Source: an uncultured Senegalimassilia sp. (GTDB lineage: Bacteria > Actinomycetota > Coriobacteriia > Coriobacteriales > Eggerthellaceae). From it: a DNA stretch of 64,000 nt. The notes beneath the pieces are model-generated. The model ran no database searches. It saw only the letters and a list, made by a program, of their open reading frames with translations, and had not been told where the DNA came from. Shown piece by piece: positions 1 to 7,004 of this stretch (its first letter is position 1; each line of letters opens with the position of its first letter). The stretch covers positions 30,991-94,990 of the forward strand of contig NZ_CAKUAT010000011.1 in NCBI RefSeq assembly GCF_934636665.1, given 5' to 3'. The position numbers and the translations under genes are program-made.

Positions 1-993
1 GCACCCGACGCGCACGACATCGTGCTCACGCGCAACGCCTCCGAGTCGCTCAACATCGTGGCGAAGGCCTTCGCCCCCACCGTGCTTAAGCCCGGCGACG
101 AGGTGTGCATCACCATCATGGAGCACCACTCCAACCTGATCCCGTGGCAGCAGGCCTGCCGCGCGGCCGGCGCGAAGCTCGTCTACCTTTACCCTGACGA
201 GAACGGCGTCATCACGCCCGAGGAGATGGACGCCAAGATCGGCCCGAAGACCAAGATCCTGTCCGTTGTGCACGTGTCCAACGTCCTTGGCGTGCAGAAC
301 CCCGTCGAGGAGCTGGGCCGCCGCGTGCACGAGCAGGGCGGCTACCTGGTGGTCGACGGCGCGCAGTCCACGCCGCACATCCACGTGGACGTGCAGGCCA
401 TCGGCGCCGACTTCTTCGCCTTCTCCGCGCACAAGCTGTTCGGCCCGTTCGGCATGGGCGTGCTGTGGGGCCGCGACGAGCTGCTCAACGCCATGCCGCC
501 GTTCCTCACGGGCGGCGAGATGATCGACTCGGTCACCGAGCAGGACGCCACCTGGGCGCCCGTGCCCGAGAAGTTCGAGGCCGGCACGCAGGATGCCGCC
601 GGCATCTACGCCACCGCGGCGGCCATCGCCTACGTGGAGTCGGTGGGCCTCGACGTCATCGCCGCGCGCGAGCAGGCGCTCGTGCGCTACTGCATGGACG
701 AAATGGCGAAGCTGCCCTTCGTCACCATCATCGGCAGCCCCGACCCCGACATGCACCACGGCGTCATCAGCTTCAACGTCGACGGCATCCACCCGCACGA
801 CGTGGCCAGCATCCTGGACATGGACCAGGTGGCCATCCGCGCCGGGCACCATTGCGCGCAGCCGCTGCTCACCTGGCTGGGCGTGGAGAACCTTGCCTGC
901 TGCCGCGCCAGCCTGGCGTTCTACAACGACAAGAAGGACGTCGACGCCTTGATCGAGGGCCTCGGCAACGTTTGGAGGACCTTCAATGGCTAA
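1..993 (+). CDS. sufS: SufS-type cysteine desulfurase (5' end outside window)
   Basis: PLP-dependent enzyme that removes sulfur from L-cysteine, leaving a persulfide used for Fe-S cluster assembly. The reading frame is open from base 1, so the N-terminus lies upstream of the window. Visible motifs are the PLP-lysine region FSAHKLFGP (Lys codon at 433-435), the SQ-like VDGAQSTPH segment, and the active-site cysteine in RAGHHCAQPLL (Cys codon at 853-855), which marks class II (SufS/CsdA) desulfurases. The stop codon overlaps the start of sufU by 8 bases. This agrees with the known SufS-SufU partnership, in which SufU is the zinc-dependent sulfur acceptor. The remaining Suf genes (sufBCD) are probably upstream, which is inference. 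Confidence 0.95.
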   Translation, partial: APDAHDIVLTRNASESLNIVAKAFAPTVLKPGDEVCITIMEHHSNLIPWQQACRAAGAKLVYLYPDENGVITPEEMDAKIGPKTKILSVVHVSNVLGVQNPVEELGRRVHEQGGYLVVDGAQSTPHIHVDVQAIGADFFAFSAHKLFGPFGMGVLWGRDELLNAMPPFLTGGEMIDSVTEQDATWAPVPEKFEAGTQDAAGIYATAAAIAYVESVGLDVIAAREQALVRYCMDEMAKLPFVTIIGSPDPDMHHGVISFNVDGIHPHDVASILDMDQVAIRAGHHCAQPLLTWLGVENLACCRASLAFYNDKKDVDALIEGLGNVWRTFNG

Positions 994-1405
994 CATCTAC
1001 ACCGCCGCGCTCATGGAGCACAACGCGCATCCCGACTACAAGTACGACATGGAGGGCGCCACCGACGAGCACGAGGGCGTGAACCCCAGCTGCGGCGACG
1101 AGATGGTGCTGAAGCTGCGCATCGAGGACGGCGTCATCGAGGAGGCCGCGTTCACCGGCCACGGCTGCGCCGTCTCGCAGGCATCCGCCGATATGATGGC
1201 CGACCTGGTCACCGGCGAGACCGTCGAGGAGGCACGCCGTCTGTGCGGCCTGTTCATGAAGATGGTCAAGGGCGAGACGCTCACCGACGAGGAGAAGGAA
1301 GACCTCGACGAGGCGGCCCAACTGGAAAGCATCAGCCATATGCCTGCGCGCGTGAAATGCGCCGAGCTGGGCTGGCGCACCCTGTCCGAAATCATCGGCG
1401 AATAG
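986..1405 (+). CDS. sufU: SufU-type sulfurtransferase/scaffold
   Basis: 139-aa protein of the SufU/IscU-like family. It accepts sulfur from SufS in Gram-positive and actinobacterial Fe-S assembly. The zinc-ligand residues expected of SufU are present: C36 and D38 in NPSCGDE, C61 in GHGCAVSQ, and C125 in RVKCAELGW. The SufU-specific insertion between the second and third cysteines is also present (roughly residues 80-112), which separates it from IscU. The ATG start overlaps the 3' end of sufS, so the two are almost certainly translationally coupled. A strong terminator follows within 25 bases of the stop, so sufU is the last gene of its operon. Confidence 0.94.
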   Translation: MANIYTAALMEHNAHPDYKYDMEGATDEHEGVNPSCGDEMVLKLRIEDGVIEEAAFTGHGCAVSQASADMMADLVTGETVEEARRLCGLFMKMVKGETLTDEEKEDLDEAAQLESISHMPARVKCAELGWRTLSEIIGE

Positions 1406-1425
1406 GAGCGCGAAACCGCCATCGC

Positions 1426-1460
1426 AAAGCCGGGAGGGGTTAGCCCCTCCCGGCTTTTTT
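1426..1460 (+). terminator. Rho-independent terminator of the suf operon
   Basis: A 14-bp perfect stem (AAAGCCGGGAGGGG against CCCCTCCCGGCTTT) with a 4-base loop runs into a T tract. It lies just after the sufU stop. Confidence 0.93.
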
Positions 1461-1494
1461 GGTTTTGCGGGGAACGGAGCTACGGGACGTGGAC

Positions 1495-1574
1495 GAACAG
1501 GGGACGGAGGTGTGTTCAGGGTTATTCCTCGCGTTTTGGGCAAAGCGTCGTGAACGCACCTCCGTCCCCTGTTC
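1495..1574. repeat. REP-like palindromic element, family 1, copy 1
   Basis: About 80 bp with 24-base arms: left arm beginning GAACAGGGGACGGAGGTG, right arm ending CACCTCCGTCCCCTGTTC. The arms flank a conserved 30-odd base centre containing CCTCGCGTTTT. Further copies lie at 1764-1847 and 2984-3064, with a compact form at 34576-34629. GGGGACGG-core palindromes are typical of REP/REPIN elements mobilised by Y1-type (RAYT) transposases. No transposase gene is in this window. Confidence 0.85.
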
Positions 1575-1688
1575 GCCGGGCGTTTCGTTCTCGCCGGTCC
1601 CATTCCCTATTCAACAAGTAGGGAATTATTCGGTTGTCGGTAACATTTTGCCGACGAATGGCTATACTCGCGTTTGTCCTAGTTTTTC

Positions 1689-1718
1689 GAGCCCCGCCCG
1701 GATACCCGGGCGGGGCTC
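1689..1718. repeat. GC-rich hairpin upstream of the BASS transporter (paired with a REP copy)
   Basis: Stem GAGCCCCGCCCGG / CCCGGGCGGGGCTC with a 3-base loop, followed by ATTTGCG. Nearly the same hairpin recurs at 2930-2959. In both places a REP family 1 copy follows after about 25-50 bases. It resembles a terminator, but no gene ends immediately before it. The 1406-1928 gap holds the suf terminator, two REP copies and this hairpin, and I see no coding sequence. Confidence 0.6.
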
Positions 1719-1763
1719 ATTTGCGTTTCTGGGGCAGCGAACACACCGCAGGCCGAGCTCCTC

Positions 1764-1847
1764 GTGAACAGGGGACGGAGGTGTGTTCACGGTCGATCCT
1801 CGCGTTTTCGACAAGGCATCGTGAACACACCTCCGTCCCCTGTTCAC
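1764..1847. repeat. REP-like palindromic element, family 1, copy 2
   Basis: Arms GTGAACAGGGGACGGAGGTG and CACCTCCGTCCCCTGTTCAC around a centre with CGATCCTCGCGTTTTCG. It is the same element as at 1495-1574. Confidence 0.85.
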
Positions 1848-1928
1848 CGGTCAAACGCCGCATATGCGGGCTTCGTCGGCGCAGCGTCCCCTTCCCCAGC
1901 AACGCGCGCACGTTAGAAAGGTTTCATC

Positions 1929-2885
1929 ATGAAGGTCCTTGAGAAGATCAGCGACTTCGCCGGCAAATGGATGGCCATCATCGCGCTTGCGGTCGCCATC
2001 ATCGCCTTCGTCGCGCCCGCGCCCGTGCATGCGGCGCTGCCCACCAGCTGGGTCAACCCGCTGCTCGGCATCGTCATGTTCGGCATGGGCATGACGCTCA
2101 AGCTCGGCGACTTCAAGGTGGTGTTCACCAAGCCGAAGGCCGTGATCACCGGCATCCTGTCCCAGTTCATCATCATGCCGCTGATCGCCTGGGTGCTGTG
2201 CCTTGTCTTCCAGCTGCCTACCGAGCTTGCCGTGGGCGTCATGCTTGTCGGCTGCTGCCCCGGCGGCACCTCCTCCAACGTCATGACGTACCTGTCCAAG
2301 GGCGACGTGGCGCTGTCCGTCGGCATGACCGCGTGCACCACCATCATGGCCCCGGTCGTCACCCCGGCGCTCGTGCTGCTGCTTGCCGGCCAGAGCGTCG
2401 ACGTCAGCTACGTCAGCATGCTGCTGTCCATCGTGCAGGTGGTGCTCGTGCCCATCGCGCTGGGCTTCGTCATCAACGCCGTGGCGTCCAAGGTTGCCCA
2501 GGCCTGCTCCAAGGTGCTGCCGCTCGTCTCCGTCATCGCCATCTCGCTGATCATCATGGCCGTGGTGTCCGCCAACGCCGCCAAGCTGGCGACCGTCGGC
2601 GCGCTGATCATCGTGGTGGTCATGCTGCACAACGTCTGCGGTTACGCGCTGGGCTATTTCGTGGGCCGCACGCTCGGCCTGTCGAAGGCGCAGATGCGCA
2701 CGCTGTCCATCGAAGTCGGCATGCAGAACTCCGGCCTTGCCACCTCGCTTGCCACCATGCACTTCGCAACCATGCCGCTAGCCGCCGTGCCCGGCGCCGT
2801 GTTCAGCGTGTGGCACAACATCTCCGGCGCCATCTACGCCAACATCCTGGCCCGCACCGCCGGCAAGGACGAGAAGGTGGGATAA
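1929..2885 (+). CDS. BASS-family (bile acid:Na+ symporter-like) transporter
   Basis: 318-aa integral membrane protein with about nine to ten hydrophobic segments. Diagnostic motifs of the BASS/SBF superfamily are MFGMGMTL near residue 55, GCCPGGTSSNVMTYL in the middle and EVGMQNSGLA toward the C-terminus. The family exports or imports organic anions (bile acids, pantoate, pyruvate and others) by coupling to sodium, and the substrate cannot be read from the sequence. The start ATG follows AGAAAGG at a good distance. The gene is monocistronic, with REP elements and hairpins on both sides and a hairpin terminator directly downstream. In a gut actinobacterium a bile-acid or organic-acid substrate is plausible but unproven. 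Confidence 0.88.
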   Translation: MKVLEKISDFAGKWMAIIALAVAIIAFVAPAPVHAALPTSWVNPLLGIVMFGMGMTLKLGDFKVVFTKPKAVITGILSQFIIMPLIAWVLCLVFQLPTELAVGVMLVGCCPGGTSSNVMTYLSKGDVALSVGMTACTTIMAPVVTPALVLLLAGQSVDVSYVSMLLSIVQVVLVPIALGFVINAVASKVAQACSKVLPLVSVIAISLIIMAVVSANAAKLATVGALIIVVVMLHNVCGYALGYFVGRTLGLSKAQMRTLSIEVGMQNSGLATSLATMHFATMPLAAVPGAVFSVWHNISGAIYANILARTAGKDEKVG

Positions 2886-2929
2886 CGCCGCAGCGTCGCG
2901 CTGGCGCTTTATCGTTTGACCTGGTTTTC

Positions 2930-2965
2930 AAGCCCCGTCCGGTTATCCGGGCGGGGCTTGTTTGC
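2930..2965 (+). terminator. Terminator-like hairpin after the BASS transporter
   Basis: Stem AAGCCCCGTCCGG / CCGGGCGGGGCTT, loop TTAT, then GTTTGCG. It lies about 45 bases after the stop and is almost identical to the hairpin at 1689-1718. Confidence 0.65.
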
Positions 2966-2983
2966 GCATGCGGGCGCGAACGC

Positions 2984-3064
2984 GAACAGGGGACGGAGGT
3001 GTGTTCGCGATACGTTGCCGAAAGCGCGAGGATCGACCTTGAACGCACCTCCGTCCCCCTGTTC
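2984..3064. repeat. REP-like palindromic element, family 1, copy 3 (inverted centre)
   Basis: Same arms as copies 1 and 2, but the central segment (GCGCGAGGATCGACC) is the reverse complement of the centre of copy 2. The element has therefore inserted or inverted as a unit. Apart from this and the preceding hairpin, I see nothing in the 2886-3207 gap. Confidence 0.83.
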
Positions 3065-3207
3065 ACGCAGAGCCGGCCTTCCCTCCCGCGTTCTCAAGCG
3101 GACACGCAAGGGGATTGCCTGCCCTTTACAGGTGATGCCAACGTGCCCCGCAGGATGCTGCTAGTATGGGGAACGTTTTGATTGGACGGAAGCTCGGGAG
3201 GTTCGGG

Positions 3208-4140
3208 ATGCTCGCATTGCACGTATTGGCCAGCGGAAGCTCGGGGAACGCCGCGGTGATCGAGAACACCGCCACCGGCGCCGGGGTGCTGATCGACTGC
3301 GGCATCTGCAAGCGCGATTTCCTCAACCGCTGCGACGAGGCCGGCTTCGATCCCGGCCGCATCCAAGCTATGTTCGTGACGCACGAGCACGGCGACCACG
3401 TAAAGGGCCTCGGCGTGGTGCTGCGCGGGCTGGCGAAGATCGGCAACGTGCCGCCGGTGTTCGCGGCGGGCGCGTGCACGGCGAACAGCAGCGCACTGGC
3501 GAAGGTGGCCGAGGCGTTCGACGTCCGCGAGCTGGCGGCAGCTTGCACCCTGGCGGGCGGCCAAGGTATCGCGAACTCCGAGTTCGAGGACGCCACCCCG
3601 CATGCGGCGGTTGCCCCCGCCGGGCAGGGTTTGACGGCGCGCGCTGCAGGCCCCGGCGCCATCGAGGCCGCGGGGATGCGCATCATCCCTTTCGCCACCA
3701 GCCATGATGCCGCCGCGTCGTTCGGCTTCCGCATCGAGGACGCCGCCGACGGCGACGCGGTGGGCTACCTGACGGACTCCGGCATCGTCACGGCGCAGGC
3801 GCACACGGCGCTGCGCGACGTGCGCATCCTGGCGCTCGAGAGCAACCACGACCCGAAGATGCTGGCCGCCGGGCCCTACCCGTACGTCATCAAGCAGCGC
3901 ATCGCGTCGAACAGCGGGCACCTTTCCAATGGGCAGGCCGCCGCCGAGCTCGGCACGCTGGTGGCCGAATCGCGCACCGCGGGCCTGCGCCTGCCGCAAA
4001 CGGTAGTGGCCATGCACGTGTCGCAGAACAACAACGACTACGGCCTTGCCAGGCGCACGCTCGAGGCGGCGCTCGGCGAAGCCGGCTGCCACGCGGAAAC
4101 CCTCTGCGGCTACCAAGCCCGCCTCACCACCGCCCGCTAA
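3208..4140 (+). CDS. MBL-fold metallo-hydrolase, WalJ/YycJ-like
   Basis: 310-aa beta-lactamase-fold hydrolase. The metal-binding motif THEHGDH (HxHxDH) is near residue 60. The N-terminal ASGSSGNA and the later NHDPKMLAAGPYPYVIKQRI segment are typical of the WalJ/YycJ group, which has been linked to DNA repair or cell-wall regulation as a possible 5'-3' exonuclease. I place the start at the ATG at 3208 because GGGAGG lies 9 bases upstream and the family begins with a short strand before SGSSGN. An in-frame ATG at 3166 would add 14 residues without a better ribosome site. An Ala-rich insert around residues 125-150 looks lineage-specific. The last 21 bases of the gene are duplicated about 190 bases downstream. 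Confidence 0.86.
   Translation: MLALHVLASGSSGNAAVIENTATGAGVLIDCGICKRDFLNRCDEAGFDPGRIQAMFVTHEHGDHVKGLGVVLRGLAKIGNVPPVFAAGACTANSSALAKVAEAFDVRELAAACTLAGGQGIANSEFEDATPHAAVAPAGQGLTARAAGPGAIEAAGMRIIPFATSHDAAASFGFRIEDAADGDAVGYLTDSGIVTAQAHTALRDVRILALESNHDPKMLAAGPYPYVIKQRIASNSGHLSNGQAAAELGTLVAESRTAGLRLPQTVVAMHVSQNNNDYGLARRTLEAALGEAGCHAETLCGYQARLTTAR
4120..4140 (+). repeat. 21-bp direct repeat, copy A (3' end of the MBL gene)
   Basis: CGCCTCACCACCGCCCGCTAA, including the stop codon of the MBL gene. It is repeated exactly at 4328-4348. Confidence 0.85.
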
Positions 4141-4156
4141 CAGCCGCCAACGCCTC

Positions 4157-4290
4157 GGACACTTTGAGGACGAAGCGTTAACTGTCCGGATTCCTCGGAT
4201 GCGGAATGTCGAAACCAAGCGTTGACCGAGGGCACTTCGCACCTGCTCGATTCGGACACCTAGTGCTACGTCCCCGAAGTGTCATCGTGA
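4157..4290. repeat. Palindromic element, family 2, copy 1
   Basis: About 130 bp with imperfect inverted ends: left GACACTTTGAGGACGAAGCG, right GCTACGTCCCCGAAGTGTC. The 12185-12300 element shares the modules GGACACCTCGGGGACGTAGCG and GGACACCTAGTGCTA(C/T)GTCC. It sits between the two copies of the 21-bp direct repeat. The rest of the 4141-4455 gap is the second direct repeat and a terminator. Confidence 0.65.
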
Positions 4291-4327
4291 CCCAGCCGCC
4301 TCCGTGCAGCAACGCAAGCCGCTGCCG

Positions 4328-4348
4328 CGCCTCACCACCGCCCGCTAA
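4328..4348 (+). repeat. 21-bp direct repeat, copy B
   Basis: Exact copy of 4120-4140. It is non-coding here and lies just before the terminator of the molybdoenzyme operon. Confidence 0.85.
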
Positions 4349-4387
4349 AACGCAAAAAGGCGATGCGCCCCGAAGAGCGCACCGCCT
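4347..4387 (-). terminator. Rho-independent terminator of the molybdoenzyme operon
   Basis: Read on the minus strand: stem AGGCGGTGCGC / GCGCATCGCCT with one mismatch, followed by TTTTTGCGTTTT. It lies about 70 bases after the TorD-like stop codon. Confidence 0.88.
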
Positions 4388-4455
4388 AACCGGCAGTTTC
4401 CGGCTTCACGCGCCGCAAGCCCATGGAACGGGAACACCCGCCGCAGGTCGATCGA

Positions 4456-5106
4456 TCACGCCTGCCGCTTCAGCAACGCCAGCGCAACATCGAGCAGGCG
4501 AACGAAGTAGCCCTCCGGCTGCGACGCCGCCACCTTCTCGCGAAGACGGGGCACCCAGACAAGCGGATGCTCGCGGATAAACGACGCGATCTCCTCCGCA
4601 TCCGGCGCGGCCGCATCGCAGGCGGCGGCGCCGGAGGGCTTTTCCGATGCCCGGCGGCAAAGCTCGGACAGGTACAGCAACTCGATGCCCACATGGTCCT
4701 CGTACTGGTTGTTCTCGTTGCACAGCTCCAGGCCGAGGGCGCGCAAGCGCTCCCGCATGGCGAACGTCGCCTCGCCGAAGCCGACATGCGAATCAACGGG
4801 GCCGTTGGCGGACTCCCAAGGTGCGGCCGCCGGCTTCGGAGGGCCGACGAACAGCTTCGTGAACTCGACGGACACGCGCTGCACCACCTCGGAGCGGACG
4901 ACGTCGGCAGACGCGCGCTCGGCCCAAGATGCCAACGACTCGGCCGAATCGGCCAGCGCGCCATCGAGCAGGCCGCCCAGTTCGCGCCAGAACGCCGGAT
5001 CTAGGCCGACCGATTCCGTACGGCTCATAGGAGACAGCAGGCTATTGCCCAAAAACGCATACAGCTGGGATGCGACCATCCATTCCTCGCACGTCATCGA
5101 ACGCAT
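4456..5106 (-). CDS. TorD/DmsD-family molybdoenzyme chaperone
   Basis: 216-aa all-helical cytoplasmic chaperone that binds the Tat signal and apo-form of a molybdoenzyme until cofactor insertion is complete. Family hallmarks are EFTKLFVGPPKPAAAPWES (residues 81-99) and DHVGIELLYLSEL (137-149). An Ala-rich segment near residue 160 separates the last helices. The start is the ATG at 5106, with AAAGGACGG immediately upstream. A longer TTG-started reading would place that ribosome site inside the gene. It is the last gene of a four-gene minus-strand operon with the catalytic subunit, ferredoxin and anchor, so its client is most likely the molybdoenzyme encoded at 7005-9404. A strong terminator follows. 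Confidence 0.88.
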   Translation of the reverse strand: MRSMTCEEWMVASQLYAFLGNSLLSPMSRTESVGLDPAFWRELGGLLDGALADSAESLASWAERASADVVRSEVVQRVSVEFTKLFVGPPKPAAAPWESANGPVDSHVGFGEATFAMRERLRALGLELCNENNQYEDHVGIELLYLSELCRRASEKPSGAAACDAAAPDAEEIASFIREHPLVWVPRLREKVAASQPEGYFVRLLDVALALLKRQA

Positions 5107-5158
5107 TTTCCGTCCTTTCAAACCAAACGACCCGTTACGCCATCAAGAAGCGCCGCCC

Positions 5159-5183
5159 GCGGCGCCCCGGTATGGGGCGCCGC
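5159..5183. promoter_or_regulatory. Intercistronic hairpin between anchor and chaperone genes
   Basis: Ten-bp perfect stem GCGGCGCCCC / GGGGCGCCGC with a 5-base loop and no T tract. A processing, mRNA-stability or partial-attenuation role would lower chaperone expression relative to the structural subunits. This is inference. Confidence 0.6.
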
Positions 5184-5194
5184 GCAACATGGCC

Positions 5195-6355
5195 TTACGC
5201 CTTCGCAACCAGCTTCTTCGACAGAAGCGCGATGCCCAGGATGCAGAAGCTCACCACCGCCGCCACCACGGCGAACTCGACCGGCTGGGGCATGTACGAC
5301 CCGGCAAGCGCCCACATGTCGAACCCATCGGCACCGCGTGCCGCGGTCGACCCGGACGAGATGCCCGGCGCGCCGTACACGTTCGTGACCGTGAAGCTGG
5401 TGAACAGCAGCCACACGCGCTTGCAGAACACGCCGCACATCACCAGGGCGCTGGCAGCGACCACCACGCCCGTGCACTCGCGGCGCTTAGCGGACGCCAG
5501 CAGCACGAACGGGATCAGCAGGCCGCCCAGGATCTCGAACCAGAAAAACGGTGCGGTCGCGCCCGAAGTCATGATGCCGAGCACATGGGATGCGCCCTCG
5601 GTCCCCGGGTACGCCGTGGTCAGAAGCTCACAACCGATGAAGAACGCATCCACCGCGATGAACGTGGCGAGCAGACGCGCCAGGTTCGCGAACAGCTCGC
5701 GACCGCAATCGAACACGCCGGCCTTGCGCACCGCCGCCAGGACCACCATCAGAAGCGCCAAGCCCGAGTCGCAGGCGGACGCCACGAAGATGGGGGCCAT
5801 GATGGCCGAATACCAGCCCTCCTTGGCGATCTCCAGGCCGAAGATCCACGCCGTCACGCTGTGCACCAGGATGGCGACCGGCAGCGCCACATACGACAGC
5901 ATCTTCACCTTGCGCTCATCGCCGCGACGCAGCCAGATGATGTCCAGCACGTTGATGACCAGGTACGTCGTGATGACGCACATGTCCCATGCCAGCGGGC
6001 TGGTGAAGTTCAAATGGATGAACATGTTCCAGATGCGCTGGATGCCGCCCAGGTCGATCAGGATGAACGCGCCTGCGCACAGGATGCACACCGTGGAGGT
6101 GATGACCGCGGGCATGGACACGCGCTTGAACGACTCGATGCCGAACACGTGCGCCGAGCTGGCCACGATCAGGCCGCCGGCGGACAGGCCGACGAAGAAC
6201 ATGAAGCACGTGATGTACAGGCCCCACGACACGCCGTTGGACATGCCCGTCACGCACAGGCCCTGCGTCAGCTGGAACACGTAGGCGCAGAAGCCGATCA
6301 CCATGATCGCCGCCAGAACGCCGACGCCGATCTTAGACTGAGCCGAAAGTTTCAT
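5195..6355 (-). CDS. NrfD/PsrC-family membrane anchor subunit
   Basis: 386-aa integral membrane protein with about ten hydrophobic helices, of the NrfD/polysulfide-reductase anchor family. It exchanges electrons between the quinone pool and a periplasm-facing ferredoxin subunit. Recognisable features are the early SWGLYITCFMFFVGLSAGG segment (second helix) and the AWDMCVITTYLVIN helix. There is a 12-base gap to the upstream ferredoxin gene, and both are in the same transcript. With the molybdopterin subunit it forms a complete three-part respiratory oxidoreductase. The direction of electron flow is probably menaquinol to substrate, but the substrate is unknown. Confidence 0.92.
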   Translation of the reverse strand: MKLSAQSKIGVGVLAAIMVIGFCAYVFQLTQGLCVTGMSNGVSWGLYITCFMFFVGLSAGGLIVASSAHVFGIESFKRVSMPAVITSTVCILCAGAFILIDLGGIQRIWNMFIHLNFTSPLAWDMCVITTYLVINVLDIIWLRRGDERKVKMLSYVALPVAILVHSVTAWIFGLEIAKEGWYSAIMAPIFVASACDSGLALLMVVLAAVRKAGVFDCGRELFANLARLLATFIAVDAFFIGCELLTTAYPGTEGASHVLGIMTSGATAPFFWFEILGGLLIPFVLLASAKRRECTGVVVAASALVMCGVFCKRVWLLFTSFTVTNVYGAPGISSGSTAARGADGFDMWALAGSYMPQPVEFAVVAAVVSFCILGIALLSKKLVAKA

Positions 6356-6367
6356 AACGGCACCCCT

Positions 6368-6994
6368 TTACTCGTCGAAGTAGAAGACTTGGGGCTTCGT
6401 GCCCTTCTCTTCCAGCAGAATATGCACGTCCTTGCCCTTCGCAGCGCGCAGCTGCGCCAGCTCCGAGTTCGGGTCGTCCAGATCGCCGAACACGCGGGCG
6501 TGCGTCGGGCAGCACACCACGCACATCGGCTCCTCGCCGGCATCGGTGCGCTCCTTGCACAGCGTGCACTTCTCCATCACGCCGCGGGTGCGCACGGGCA
6601 CGCGCGCGTCGCCCCAGTTGAAATCGCCGTCGCGCTGGGGGTCTTCCCAGTTGAACACGCGGGCATTAAAGGGGCAGGCGGCCATGCACATGCGGCAGCC
6701 GATGCAGCGGTCGTAGTCGATCTCCACGCGGCCCTGGTCGTCTTTGTACGTGGCGCCGGTCGGGCACACCTTCAGGCAAGCCGGGTTCTCGCAGTGTTGG
6801 CACGCCAGGGGCACATAGGTGCGCGTCAAGTTGGGATACTCGCCCACGGCGCCGTCGATGGCGTCGCAGCCCTCGGTGATCACACGGTTCCACAGCATGC
6901 CGTCGGGCACGTTGTTCTGCATTTTGCAAGCGTTCGCGCAGGTGTGACAGCCGATGCAGCGATCAAGGTTGATACCGATTGCAAGTTTCGTCAT
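6368..6994 (-). CDS. Four-cluster 4Fe-4S ferredoxin subunit (DmsB/NrfC/PsrB type)
   Basis: 208-aa electron-transfer subunit with four cysteine clusters: C13/16/19/23 (CIGCHTCANAC), C65/68/73/77 (CQHCENPACLKVC), C97/100/103/107 (CIGCRMCMAAC) and C143/146/158/162 (CTLC...CVVCC). It binds four [4Fe-4S] clusters and relays electrons between the NrfD anchor and the molybdopterin subunit. It has no signal peptide of its own, which is normal because such subunits are exported by hitch-hiking on the Tat signal of the catalytic partner. Gaps of 10 and 12 bases to its neighbours indicate one operon. AGGTGAT precedes the ATG. Confidence 0.96.
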   Translation of the reverse strand: MTKLAIGINLDRCIGCHTCANACKMQNNVPDGMLWNRVITEGCDAIDGAVGEYPNLTRTYVPLACQHCENPACLKVCPTGATYKDDQGRVEIDYDRCIGCRMCMAACPFNARVFNWEDPQRDGDFNWGDARVPVRTRGVMEKCTLCKERTDAGEEPMCVVCCPTHARVFGDLDDPNSELAQLRAAKGKDVHILLEEKGTKPQVFYFDE

Positions 6995-7004
6995 GGCATA
7001 TCAC

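Noticed and set aside
1689..1718. Terminator of a small RNA from a TATACT at 1662
   Set aside because: No -35 at proper spacing was found, and the hairpin recurs as part of a repeat unit.
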